Assembly (NCBI GenBank): GCA_014529385.2
Contig: CM043965.1
Coordinates: forward strand, 15,254,912-15,318,911
Direction of reading: 5' to 3'
Length of the DNA stretch: 64,000 nt
Source: Adiantum capillus-veneris
Lineage: Eukaryota > Streptophyta > Polypodiopsida > Polypodiales > Pteridaceae
Shown here piece after piece: positions 22,901-34,320 of this stretch (within the stretch, counting starts at the first letter, position 1; every line of letters starts with the position of its first letter). Made by a program: the position numbers and the translations under genes. The notes beneath the pieces were generated by a model. The model did no database searches. It was not told the origin of the DNA and saw only the letters and a list, made by a program, of their open reading frames with translations.

Positions 22901-23290
22901 ACCAGTAACACTTGGCTTTTCATCTCCATCCCTCCAAGGATCAGGTCATTTCTTGTAGAACCCAATCTTCCAGGTTTTTTGAATCCATTTGCACATCTTT
23001 CCTGCTAGCCCACTTACAGCTGGGCACTCCTTGAACATATGCACGAGCTCCTCTCTAGCCACTTTGCATCCCGAACACCTATCGGATCCAATCCCTCTGA
23101 CAGACTCCTGTTGGCATGGCCCCCCAAAGCACTTTCCAAAGAAAGATCTTCATTGTCAAAGGCCACCATGTCTTCCAAATGTTATTGGTTTTACCACCCT
23201 CCACCTTGCTTCCGACCATTGCTTTCCCCAAAGCGTGTTAAGGGGAAGTCTCCAATCACAGCTAAAGCTTGGTACTCCTGGAGTACTTAA
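22900..23290 (-). pseudogene. LINE-type reverse transcriptase, C-terminal zinc-binding region (zf-RVT), relic
   Basis: The minus strand reads WKTWWPLTMKIFLWKVLWG, typical of the zf-RVT segment at the end of plant non-LTR reverse transcriptases. After a frameshift it reads RCSGCKVAREELVHMFKECP, the CxxC...HxxxxC finger of the same domain, then stops. No RT core is found nearby. This is a 5'-truncated, dead LINE copy. Confidence 0.75.
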
Positions 23291-23309
23291 CAAGCACATT
23301 TTTCATCTT

Positions 23310-23720
23310 GTAAATTGAAACCTTCTATTTGCAGTATAAGATGAGCCTTGGGAGGGGGTGCTAGTAGGGAAAACTTGGAGTCTGGGCTTTAGTTGTGCTT
23401 TGTTTATAAAGTGTCTCCACTTGGAGTCTTTCACGACGTCAACGTAGGCGACATCCTTAGGAGGATGCCCTTCAAGAATTTTTTGTGCTTTTGTGAGGGT
23501 ACCACATTTGACATTCATATTGATCGAAGAATTTGCAAGCACGACATCTTTCTCCAAAAGCCCCTGACAAGAAATCAAGTCATGAATTCTCTCACCCGTG
23601 TGAAGGTCTTGCAAAGGGCCACAAGCCTTAAGGAGCAAGCATACATTAGGCTTACCAAGGAAACAAACTCTTTGGATGACGTGACGTGACCATTAAAAGA
23701 GAATGGGCGTTGACGGCTTG
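23310..23720 (-). pseudogene. PPR (pentatricopeptide repeat) protein fragment
   Basis: Minus frame at 23303-23638 begins LLKACGPLQDLHTGERIHD, continues GLLEKDVVLANSSINMNVKCG and TLTKAQKILEGHPPKDV. This is the repeat pattern of a PLS-class PPR protein (usually ...LINMYAKCG.L..A...). The preceding part (TSSKEFVSLVSL) is in another frame. No start and no DYW domain are seen. PPR proteins edit or process organelle RNA; this copy is broken. Confidence 0.8.
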
Positions 23721-24225
23721 TGTGCCAAGTGAGCCACCATCGCTGGAGCCAGAGGTCGCGCCACTCCATTGGCGTCTCTGTTGGTCCACTTCCAAGGCCA
23801 TCGTCTATGTCGATTGCCTTGTTGTTGGAGCATTGACCACTCTCCAGTGCTTCTGCTTCTCACTCTACGCACGTGCCCCGGTGGTGCTACTCCTCCGTGC
23901 CACCACCATCTCCTATCCCACACTAGGTGAAGCTAGCCAAAATAGTGAGAAGCAGTAAAACTGAAAAATTTGCCGCAAGTCTCAAAGAGAATCAAGTAAG
24001 CATTGAGTCAACCTTACAACAGAAGGAGAGTGACAGATCGTTCATTATTGATGGTTTACAACTAAAAACAAGATTCATTGATGGTTTAATAGTAACAGCA
24101 ATCTTTGACCCCACTCGTATACACTCACAATTTGAAGATCTCAAGCCGCACATCTTTGGCACTACATCATCCACATAACCCTGAGATGAGCAAGTTTTAT
24201 TTTTTGCCAAATGGACAAGCACAAC
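23720..24225. other. No supported gene
   Basis: GC-richer than its surroundings at 23700-23930. It may be more of the decayed PPR gene, but no motif is recognisable. Confidence 0.35.
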
Positions 24226-24540
24226 TCCACCTCGGCAAAACTGCAAGGTTCGTTATCTATATCCTAACCTCCATGTCTATGCGTTTGCTTGGAAGACACA
24301 TAAAGACTACGGGACATGACATGACTTTTGTTCCTTATAACTTCTGAAGAGACCACACTTCTGACTCTCCACCATACTTTTATATGTCACTTCTGCGTGA
24401 CATGAACTATATGTTCTGCATTTTTACTAGTAGCCTCATGGCATAACAACTATTCACATTGTTTTTATGTAGCTTAACACAAACAACATCCTCTCCTTTG
24501 CACACTAAGACAACACCTGTATACGATTGTTGAGTACATA
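24225..24540. repeat. Inverted repeat, right arm
   Basis: Reverse complement of 22000-22340; the arms enclose about 1.9 kb that holds a LINE relic and a PPR pseudogene. Confidence 0.75.
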
Positions 24541-24549
24541 GTGCTCTTC

Positions 24550-25486
24550 TATTTTTAGAGTTAGTCAATGCTTCCTTTAGTTTAATTTAGCTACATGTTT
24601 TTCTCACTAGTAATAATATGCATGATCATCTATTTTAAATTGTAATAAGATTTCAAATTTCCTATTGGTCATTACAATGTCGTCAATTTCATGTCTATAA
24701 AATCGTTCGTCATTATAATGTCCTCTCGTTTATGCCTATTGAATTGTATGATCTTTGACAAACTTCTATAGCAAGGCCTACAAAGCAAGACTATGAATGA
24801 ATGCTAAAGCAGTGCATAGGGGTGCAACACATCTTGCGGGTTGTGCCCACAATGCAAGTGTTTTGGTGCTGCTTTGTGTTAGCAGCGGCTAACATAGGCT
24901 ACACCGATTATGCATCAAGCGGGAGATATGCTATGGCTGTCACAATATTTCCCACTCACTTTGTATAAGTCTTGGGTTCACTTGGAGTTCCAAAGTTGTA
25001 GATGGTAGTTTGAGGGCTCAAGCTTAAACCCATAATAGAAGGGATTGTGGTGAAAGCCCTTAAAAGGAAGCCTTGAGGCAAGGAGGCTTCATTCTTGAGT
25101 ATCCACTCTTGAGGATCCATTTTTGAGAGCTCCCTCTCTCTAGAGTGTTCACTCTTTGGCCTGGCCTTGAGCTTAATGCCCATGCTTAAGAGGCTAGTGC
25201 TAACCATTGTAATTAGAGTAAGCTCTTCTTGATTAATCTAATTCTTATTTTCTCATTAGTCTACTTCTTCTCTACATTTCGTCTTGTCATAGAATAGCAT
25301 ACACTTTCATTATTCTAGATTTGAGAGATGTATGTACTTCTTGCTAGTAACCACTCTTATCTCTCTACGAGCAATCGATTTGCGATATTTAACATCACAA
25401 ATTAGGTTGATTAAGTTGGGTCTTGATCTGGTAATTTGTGTGTGCACCCTATTCTTTGCTTGTGTGTAGATAGGTTTTATGAAGCT
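24550..25486. other. Intergenic AT-rich DNA
   Basis: No coding or repeat structure supported apart from a few short repeated words (TTGAGGATCC / TTGAGAGC) near 25100-25150. Confidence 0.4.
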
Positions 25487-26167
25487 CTAGCACCATTCAC
25501 CTCGTGTGTGTAGCTATTGATGAAGTGCCGTAATTGACATGTGGTAATTAGTGTGTGCTTATCATTAGTGTGCTTGGGGTTTCTAATCTATGGAAAGTCG
25601 GACTTTGGTGGGCTTGATGTGTGTAGAAGATTAATTGATTAGTGATTAGAGTAGGTTTAGAGTTAGTCTTGCCATGGCTAATCTCTACTTGCATTGGAGA
25701 GGTGATCTCTTGAATCCTCTATTCCATTCATCCGATGCTCGTGCTTCCATGCCCTAGCCGAACTGCCGATCCACGGATTTGATAATTTTGTGTGGGTTGC
25801 GATTAGGTCGTGCTACGGTGCCAAATGTTGGGAGGCGTTGTAGCACGACCTAATCACAACTCACACAAAATTATCAAATCCATAGATGACAACCTGGCTA
25901 GGGCATGGAAGCACGAGCATCGGATGAATGGAATAGAGGATTCAAAAGACCACCTCTCCTATGCAAGTAGAGATTAGCCATGGCAAGACTAACTCTAAAC
26001 CTACTCTAATCACTAATCAAACAACTCCTACACACATCAAGTCCATCGAAGTCCGACTTACCATAGACTAGAAACCCCAAGCACACTAATGATAAGCACA
26101 TACTAATTACCATATGTCAATCACGGCACTTCATCAATAGTTATACACACGAGGTGAATGGTGCTAG
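25487..26167. repeat. Long hairpin: 330-bp inverted repeat with 23-bp loop
   Basis: Left arm 25487-25816 starts CTAGCACCATTCACCTCGTG; right arm 25840-26167 ends with its complement. The inner ends GATTAGGTCGTGCTAC and GTAGCACGACCTAATC pair perfectly. The arms differ by scattered substitutions and by one block of about 20 diverged bases (around 25770-25790 against 25870-25890). The loop is 25817-25839. No reading frame is conserved. Confidence 0.9.
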
Positions 26168-26189
26168 AATGCACAACTCACAAGGACAA

Positions 26190-27046
26190 AAAAAGCCACA
26201 CTAGATGTAGAGAAGATTGATCTTTTCTTACAAGCTAGAGGTAAAGAGTTGCAAGAGAATTTGGAGATGCTTCTTGAAGATAAAAATGCCAAGCAAGGAC
26301 TAAAGACCGACTGGAATGAGGTTGAAGCTTCTATCTCACTGCTTGCCAAGTGACAAGGAAGAATGGACAAGATGGTAATAACTCAAGTGTAGTATACACT
26401 ACAAGTCCTTCCTCCTCAACTTTTGACAAAATGGTTAGCCTAATTTTGTAGATCCTAAGTTTAATGAGTACATGCTAGATGATATTGTGAAGGGAATGTG
26501 CAACTTGAAGGTAAAGCTTGAAGAAAAAGGCCAACCACGAGGGCCACTTCTTCGGCAAAGACAACAGCCTAAAGAAGGGTTTGTCCATAGATGTATTTGG
26601 TGTGATAGTACAGATCATGTAAGGAGGGATTGTGATAGTTTTAGTGATGCTTTGACAAAATATGTTGTCTTTTTAAAAGATGTTAAAATTCACTTAAGAG
26701 AGATAAGTCTACCATTGAGAACCAACTTTGGGAAAGGGGAATGCAAACCTTAGTTAGAAATATGGCAACTAAACATGCCACCTCTTCAATTGAGGTAGCT
26801 ACTTATGGAGTGAGAATTGACCATCTTAATGATGAAGAGCTGAGTGATCACCATGTAGACTTTGGCCAAATGTCATGGAATTAGCTAAAAAAGGAAAGCT
26901 TACAAAAGAGATTTTACATGAAGCAGGTGATTGTATATGTCTAGAAATAAAATGGAGTGATCCAATGGACTCAATGTCCATGCATGCTTACATTACAAAC
27001 TGTCAAAACCATGAAGCCATTGTAGAGTAGAATCATATGAGTGTGT
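26190..27046 (+). pseudogene. gag: Retrotransposon gag/protease relic (plus strand)
   Basis: Frames read ATLDVEKIDLFLQARGKELQ, then EVEASISLLAK and a stop, then in 26472-26753 a zinc knuckle CIWCDSTDHVRRDC followed by LRTNFGKGE. Downstream LTKEILHEAGDCICLEIKWS continues the polyprotein. It is cut on the left by the hairpin at 26167 and on the right by the G-minus LTR at 27047. The family is distinct from the CV and G elements. Confidence 0.65.
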
Positions 27047-27970
27047 TAGCGGGTCGCCATGACGGACGTCTATATAATAGCTATCTGGCACTAACATGGT
27101 GTCCATACTCAGGGAAGAAACTCAGATGCGGCACAGAGACTCTTTGAGGGTGTCAAATTCAACAAGTGAACCTACAAAACAAAGCCATCTAACGCACTAG
27201 CAAACTATCACTCTCACGCTTGGCACACTGCATATGTCTTATGTCATTGCACTAGGTCGTCATGCCATCTCAGTACTCAAACGAAGTCCAAATGCTACAA
27301 AACTTTAGGAGGAGGCCTAAAACACTTATCGTCGACACAATCCTACCAAGTTTGGTTGCAATCCAATGAGGTACCAAAATCACAATCCATCATTATCAAG
27401 GTCTTGAAAATTGCAATAGAATATACCAGAAAGGTTGCCCTATGGTCTAGAAACACTCTCCTATGCTCAAAACATTAAAAAAAAACCATTAATGCACTCA
27501 AAACAACCGATTTAGCTCTCTATCACGTAGTCACAAAACTTAGTGGAATTGACAATTTACACTTAAATGAAAAAGCAATAGACAAGGAGCACAATGAAAG
27601 TTTTGGAATCAAAATGTGATTACCAGAACTCAAGATATGATTATTACAATGCACGTGAGAGTAGCTGCTCTTAGTCGTATGCTCAACTCAAAACCTTGTG
27701 ATAAATGATCCGTCCTTTCTCATTTACAAAAATGAACTTTATATCTAGGGCTTTTTTTGGGCCAATGGCTGGTTTTACAAGGCTCAGACTCAAGTATAGA
27801 CTTTATAGCTCATATTTTGCATAGACAAACTCAAAAACTATCTGAATAAAATCAAAGGCTCTCTTCTAGTTGCGAGGCTTTTAAAAAAAATGATGGTGGA
27901 CATTCAAAATTTTAGGGCTCATGAAGAAGGATTCGCCTAGGAGTGTGCCTGTCCCGTTCAACTACCAACA
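27047..27970 (-). repeat. G-minus 3' LTR
   Basis: On minus it starts TGTTGGTAGTTGAACGGG and ends GACCCGCTAACA, the same terminus as the G-plus 5' LTR at 47311. The two align across their length (shared AACTTGGTAGGATTGT, GTGTAA.T, TCTCTGTGCC-like words) at moderate identity. Confidence 0.82.
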
Positions 27971-28559
27971 TTCCCCCCTTCCTAGTCTTTGCATGCCCTT
28001 GTGCAAACTTGAGTATGATCTTCATCTTTGTCTTTATCTTTTGACTATGTTCTTGTTTTTGGCTTTGGCACTGCTGATTGTCATTGTGATTGTTACATTT
28101 TTAGTAATCCAATGTGTGCTTCTCCAATATTCAGGCAAGGAGCTTGAACTTCTCTACCCTTGCTTCAATTTCCAACTTTGATGCTAATTCTTTGAAGAGA
28201 TTTGTTAAAGCCTAATGAAGCATGGATTTGCTGTTTGGATATTTGCCACCATTTGGGATTTGGAGTAGATGTTCTTGCAATTTTGAAGCTGGACTCTATT
28301 TAGTTTGAAGAGTGATTGTTAAGCAATGCTTTGGGTATTGAGATCTGTTGCGGATTTGTGGCCATGATTGACTTTTTGACCTGAATCCATTGAGCCGTTT
28401 TTCCATGTTTGCTTGCAGATTGTTATTGTTGAAGATCTCACTGTGGTTATCCTATCACCAATTCTTTAGATTGAGGTTGTACAATCCAAATATGATATGT
28501 TTGTACCAAGGGTGTAACAGAAGCTATGCCCTTGAGATTGTGCTTTGCAGTGTTGTCCT

Positions 28560-28900
28560 ACCACTCTAGATCTGCCTTGGAAGTGTGTATCCTCCCAAGA
28601 TGATTTTCTCATTTAAAGCTGTATCAGCCACCATGACATGGAATTGATGTGGGTAGTGGTTACCGCGTCGATGTTAATTGAGACATTGGCTTGTCCCAAA
28701 GTAACCATTGTTTCTTTGTTAGCTGCCTTTAGCTCAATCTGGGTCGGTTCAATCATGGAGTTTGATAGTTTGAGGTAGGCCGAGTACCACATAGCATTGA
28801 CCCGCACCCTAGTATCTACAAGTGATCTTTTTGTTGTGCCGTCAACTAGTTGGAAATTGATTTGTACATCCATTCCTCCAAGCCAGCTTTGGTCTATTTG
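28560..28900 (-). pseudogene. G-minus post-integrase aspartic-protease-like frame
   Basis: Minus frame opens LGGMDVQINFQLVDGTTKRS and continues LVDTRV (28613-28873), aligning with the G-plus frame at 57639-58298 (LGGMDLRIMLHLVNGTTKRA, then LVDTGA). The Gly of the Asp-Thr-Gly triad is Arg here. After a frameshift, EKIILGGYTLPRQ corresponds to EAVILGVPWMCTYQ. It lies about 120 bp downstream of the integrase stop. Confidence 0.75.
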
Positions 28901-29017
28901 GATTGCTACAGTAGGAGGAGAATGTGCTGCAGATGGTGGTAGTGGAGTTGAATTTTGTCATTCCTTGGGCCTTAAAATCCACATGCAAGCTTCCTCCTGT
29001 GATTGTTCTTTAATAGC

Positions 29018-29835
29018 TTAGGTCTTTTTCTTTCGTTCCTTTGCTTCTTGTATCTTCTCTAATATTTTTGCTATGAGAGGTTGATGATATTTCTTCAATC
29101 TATAGCCATTGATCCAATTAGACATTACCTCTCCCTCCAATGTTGTGAGTTGGACCGCACTACTTGGTGATATGTCATTGATCACAAATGGGTCGTTACC
29201 CCGTTTTTTGAGTTTATTGGAGTGTGTTTCAAGATGTAGACTAAGAGTCACCCTTTTGAAACTCCTTGTTTATCACGTGTTGGTCATGAAACTCTTTCAT
29301 CTGTCCTTTTTTTGCGTACATGGTGGCAACCGATTTGAGTCTCAATTCATCCAACTGGGTTAGTTGGTCCACTCCATCAAACAACTCATGTCCCGTCCAT
29401 CCCAATTCTTGTGGAACGCGTAAGGTAGGGATCACAAATTCTACACGTAGTATGTCATTTATCACAAACACCAAATTGAAAGGTGTGTTCTGTGGCATTT
29501 TGTGTGCTACCCGATATGCCCATAAAGCTAAGTGTAGTTTTTGTGATATCCCAATTCAATCTGGATTCACTGACAATTTTTGTGAGCATCGTGCATATAA
29601 ATTTTTTTGTGCTTTTGGCTTGCCCATTTGCTTGAGGGTTATCATACAAGAAATGTGTTGTTGTTCTAGCATTGTTCTTCTGTGTTTCTTTGGCTTCTAT
29701 CCATTTGGTCAAATAATTTGTAGCCACTATGATGTATTGGACATGCGTTTGATATTTCGCTGGTGAAATAGGCTCAACAAAGTCTATTCCCCACTTGGCA
29801 AAGACCCTAGCTCCCATCATTGGTTGCAATGGCAT
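29018..29835 (-). pseudogene. pol: G-minus integrase
   Basis: Frame 29455-29835 has WGIDFVEPISPA (first catalytic Asp) and YIIVATNYLTKWIEA. It then jumps directly to NPQANGQAKST, so the segment with the second Asp is deleted and the catalytic Glu is Lys. The 3' frames (29241-29498 and 29018-29251) encode the C-terminal beta-domain (GNDPFVINDISPSSAVQL) and WINGYRLKKYH. Confidence 0.8.
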
Positions 29836-29859
29836 CTAACCACGTCGCATCAATAATTT

Positions 29860-30780
29860 CATTTGTTGGTAGGAATCACATCCTTTGACATAGTGCTCTG
29901 CATCCATGAATAGAGTAGGCCACCCAATTCCTACAAGAAATATTGCTTTTACGGTTTTATCACTTTTTTCATTTGTTGGTAGGAATCACATCCTTTGACA
30001 TAGTGCTCTGCATCCATGAACATAGTAGGCCACCCAATTCCTACAAGAAATATTGCTTTTACGGTTTTGTCGACTAAAAAGTGACCTCTTGTCGGTCCGG
30101 CATGTGCTTGCTCAAGTATCAGTAAGTACTCATGCTCTGCACCAGAGATTCTCAAATTGTCATCTATTCCTTTGCAATAAAGGTTATTTTCCACAATAAC
30201 ACTGCCGATTCTCTATAGATTGAGGGTAGTTTGACTTTGCTCAAGTTTGTTGATAAAACTCCTTATTTAGTATAATCCAAAATGTACTTTCTTTACTTGG
30301 GTGCTTTTGTTATCCGGAATAGTGTAGCATATTCAATTGGCCGCTAGATCGCACAAGTATCACATGAACTAACATAGTCAAGTAATTCTTTTTACATATA
30401 AGTCCAATAAACCCCAAGTCTTATTAGCCTTTTGTATGTCTACATTTTTGCATTGTGAAACCCTGTCATTTGTACCTGAGCTTGCTTCAAGTACAATTCT
30501 CTTCTTGGATGACTCTATGCATAGCCTAAGTATTATGTCGTTTCCCTGCTTATATATCCATCTGACTATTAGTAATAATGAGTGAGATTGCTCAATGATT
30601 GATGGTTGCCGTTCAATCTGCAGAGAACCAATGGTGAACAATGGTATCACATGTTCGCTCCACTTCGGTACCATCTGGATGTTGAAAAGATACGAATCAA
30701 GCAAGTCATCATTAACCCTAAGAGGTGCTTCCCCATGTATCAACCACAATAAATGGTCCATGCTCTAATGAGTAGTCTCT
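29860..30780 (-). pseudogene. pol: G-minus integrase zinc finger and RNase H end
   Basis: Frame 29949-30194 reads ISGAEHEYLLILEQAHAGPTRGH ... YVKGCDSYQQ, the HHCC finger of integrase. Frame 30378-30761 reads MDHLLWLIHGEAPLRVNDDL ... IPLFTIGSLQIERQP, the connection after RNase H. Confidence 0.75.
29861..30080. repeat. 110-bp tandem duplication in G-minus integrase
   Basis: ATTTGTTGGTAGGAATCACA recurs at 29861 and 29971. The copies are almost identical to each other and duplicate the zinc-finger region of integrase. Confidence 0.9.
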
Positions 30781-32416
30781 TTCTTGACCACTATAGTGAA
30801 ATCAAACTTTAGCAAGATTATGAACCATCAAACAATGTGGCCAATACAACATGGTTTGTTCAGTAAATACAATAGTGCTTGATGATCCACGAAGAATACA
30901 AATTTGCATGCGAGAAGGTAATGTATATATTTCTATATTGAATAGATTATTCCCACGCCTTCCCTTTTTGTGGTTGTGTAATTATACTCAACACTATTGA
31001 GTTGTCTATTGGAGTAACAGATTGGAAAATCCATATTGTTCTCTTGAGGTTGAGACAAGATGTATCCAGTAGCTTAGGACGACACATCTACATGAACTGG
31101 GAAGATCTTGTTCCAATCAATAGCTTTTAAAATTGGAGCAGAAATAAGTCTTTGCTTCAATTGTTGAAATGCTTTCTCACATTCCTCATTCCACTCAAAT
31201 TTTGTGACGAGAGAATAGAGAGGTCTTGCAACAACCGGATACATGTAAATAAGCCTTCGATAATAGCCACAATGGCCCATAAAGGCTTGCACCTCTCAAA
31301 CTTTTGTGGGTCTTGGAAGAGCAACAATCACCTGGATTTTTCAAGATCTATAGAAATGCCATTTTTGGACACAACATGCCCCAAAATCTTACCTTATCTT
31401 ACCATAAAAACACATTTTTCAGGATTTAGGTAGATGTGATAAGTTTGTGCACTTATCAAAGATCTATTCCAAGTGTTCTACGTGTTTGTCTCTTTGGAGA
31501 GAATATACACACATGTCATCTATATAAATCTCTAAGAATTGTTTGAGATTTTCTTTGAATGCATGACTCTACAGCCGTTTGAATGTGCATGGTAGGTGCA
31601 TTGATTAGGCTAAAAGGCATAACCCAGTAAGAAAATATGCCCCATTTTGTTGCAAAGGCAATTTTGTGTTGATCATCTAGCTTGATAGAAAGCTGGTTAT
31701 AGCCCAAAAAGACATCAAGGAAGCTATAAGCATCCCTGCTTGCGACTCTCTCAATCACATGATTTGTGATAAGTAAGGATAGTTATCTATGAACATGGAA
31801 GTGTTTACATGTTTAAGATTTACGCACACTCACAGTTTTTTGTTCTTTTTGGGCACTACCACGATTGGCAACACCCATTCCATGTGCTCTATCTCGTTGA
31901 TGAACTCCACTTCCTTAAGCTTATCTAACTTCTCTTTGATTTTCTTTGCAGATGTTTCATGATAGGTATAAGGACGTTGTCTGCGAGGCTTAGCATTGCT
32001 CTTAAGGGGTATTGTATGTTGGCATATGCTCAAATCTGCCCTGTTAAGATCCTTGTATGACCAAGAAAAAGCATATTTATATTGCTTGAGAGTAGCTATC
32101 AACAGCTGCTCTTTCTCCTTAATGAGATATGTGGCTATGTAAGTTGGTTTTGATTCTTCTCCTAGTTCAAGAAGATCAATTCTCTTTGCATTTTCAGGCC
32201 AATCAGACGATGTTCCCAGTTCTTGAGGCTCTCGTAGTGGTTGTTCAACCACAATACGTCGATTTTGAATTGTGTACTTTTTGTAATGAGAGGGTGCATC
32301 GAACCTTTTAGTGTTAAAATCCTCCTCACTCTCCAAACCTCTTTCAGTGTTCGTTTTAACTGTTGAAATTCACTTTTTTGTTCAATTTTGGACATCTTTG
32401 TTGATGTTTCGGCCAC
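30780..32416 (-). pseudogene. pol: G-minus reverse transcriptase and RNase H
   Basis: Frames 31830-32336 (YTYHETSAKKIKEKLDKLKEVEFI ... PIVVVPKKNKKL), 31516-31758 (SFLDVFLGYNQLSIKLDDQH, YWVMPFSLINAPT) and 31074-31292 (MGHCGYYRRLIYMYPVVARPL, HVDVSS) match the G-plus RT in order. The motif region around the catalytic DD is in a broken frame near 31520. RNase H is recognisable from 31100 down to 30800 only in patches. Confidence 0.82.
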
Positions 32417-32999
32417 ATCCCTTGTTTTCTTTTTGCTTAGCTTCTTTGGATTTGCTCAAAAAGCTGTTTGTGTCAAAGGTTTTCTAGTTACTTGTCTCGG
32501 ACATAGTCATCCGCTCCCAAAGCATAGGATACTGCATTTTGGTCATCAACTTTGGCATTGGTTTGTCAAATTTGTTTCGTTTTTTTTGTGCATCTCATTT
32601 GATACCACTTTTGTCTCCTTGTTTTTTGGTCAGGAAACTCATAGAAGATCACCTCATCCGATTTTGATGCGTTTTTGTTTTTTGAGCCACCCAACAGCTC
32701 ATCCTCAACATTGTTCCCAAGTTCATCGCTTCTTGAATCATGGAACTCATTTTTGTCATCGTCACTTAGATCTCAAACAGAAACTTTGTCCACTATTTAT
32801 TTACAATCGATTATTTCATTGGTCCCTATTGTTTTTCTTTTATCCATTGGATTCAAATAGCAATTACCATTTGGAAAGGCATTATGTTGTAATCGTCCTT
32901 GTCCCAAAAGATTGTGGTGGTTACCTTGTTTACACAAACATCTAGAGTTGCCTTGAAATTTTTTTTCTCTTACATTCGGTGAAAAAAAGTTGTGGTGTG

Positions 33000-33860
33000 T
33001 GTACTGCCTGGCTGTTTGCAATATGAAAATCACTTAGCCTTGTGGCGATATGTGATCTGAATGCTTATATCTTTGTCCATCACTTCGGTCTATATACTGG
33101 TGTGGTTCCTATACTAAAGGGTTACATTATGGATCTTGCCGAAGCTAAAAACTATTGCTTAGGTTGGTCATGTAATGGTGTGGTTTATAAAGACATATAT
33201 AACCTGTTTCTTTTCTTACTTCTTCCATGAATTGGTTGCAGTGTTGTTAATTCATTAAAAGTTTTTGGACTGGTGTAAATCTGATGATTACTATGCCTAA
33301 AAAATCTTGGGATACATATCAATTTTAAACTTTGATTTTGGTGAATCTGATAATTCTTTTGTGAACTCTAGAGAGCCTTACCTGTTGGCTGTGGCATTTA
33401 TGGTTTTGATGATGTAAATGAGCGATTACATTTGTAGGCTTACTTTTTTTGACTGTCAAAAGGATGTACTGGTTCCTTTTTTGCTAGAATTTAACATCTA
33501 GTTCATGTTTTAAGACATATCCTATTTGCATCAGTAATCTCATGAAAGCATCCGATGGTAATGTAAAGGGATTATATATGGTTAACCAATAGCATTATGA
33601 AAAATTTACTTTGGGCATACGTCATCTTTTGAATGTGGAAATACTTATTTAGTTTCTCTCAACTCAGCCTGATACATTTATCCCATTCACCAATAAGGCT
33701 TTCCTGCCATATTGGTAACCTAAACTATTGCCTAAACCTATCAGGAGTGGTTGGCATTCCTTTTGGTTATTAACCAAGTGTGGACCTCACCAATGGGGTT
33801 GGTGGGGGATTAAGATGGCCTCAGATTGCCTCGGATTGCTACTCCTAGATAATAAAACTA
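33000..33860. other. AT-rich spacer between elements
   Basis: No supported coding or repeat structure. Confidence 0.4.
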
Positions 33861-33864
33861 ATAT

Positions 33865-34215
33865 TAATTATGGCTAACGATGTAGCTTACAAGTTAAAGC
33901 TACCAAAAGGCTGGAAAATACATGATACTTTTCATGTCAGCCTTCTAAGACCCTTTGTTGGTAATGTGCCAAAGAATATTCTTGATGAGGAACAACCCGA
34001 AGTGGAAGAATTGGATGAAATCCTTGTTCCTGAACAGATATTGGCACATAAAGAAATGAAAGGTTAGAGGAAAGGTTGCAAGACGCTATTTGGTGAAGTT
34101 CAAGAACTATCCATCGTTGGATGCCAAATGGATGGAAGAGTCTGAATTGGTTGATTCACCTCAGCTATTGCAATTGTATCTTGAAGCCTTTCAGATGGAA
34201 CCCACAGTGACTTGA
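33865..34215 (+). pseudogene. Chromovirus integrase C-terminus and chromodomain fragment
   Basis: Plus frames read YKLKLPKGWKIHDTFHVSLL, VPEQILAHKEMK, then after a one-base shift KVARRYLVKFKNYP and LDAKWMEESELVDSPQL. It is related to, but diverged from, the tail of CV1 and CV2, and in the opposite orientation. Both ends are truncated. Confidence 0.8.
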
Positions 34216-34320
34216 TGTAGCCTTTTCTGAAGCCAAACAAAGGAACAACTCCGACATGAACATAGAGCAAAAAAAAACTAAAAGGGGTCAAAAGAGCCAA
34301 AGACTGTATCAGGTAGTTCA

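Larger units (their letters stand above)
27047..32990 (-). mobile_element. G-minus: Ty3/gypsy element, 5'-truncated, minus strand
   Basis: Same family as G-plus (46409-58300). The 3' LTR is 27047-27970 and is preceded on minus by a purine tract AGGAAGGGGGGAA. Read on minus, the order is protease tail, RT, RNase H, integrase, post-integrase protease-like frame, LTR. Similarity to G-plus ends near 32990 (ATLDVCVNKV...MPFQM); gag, PBS and the 5' LTR are missing. No chromodomain. The coding is heavily decayed. Confidence 0.82.

Noticed and set aside
32388-32945. 185-codon plus-strand open frame
   Set aside because: It is antisense to the G-minus pol tail (minus reading gives ATLDVCVNKV and PFQMV, matching G-plus); no plus-strand domain is recognisable.
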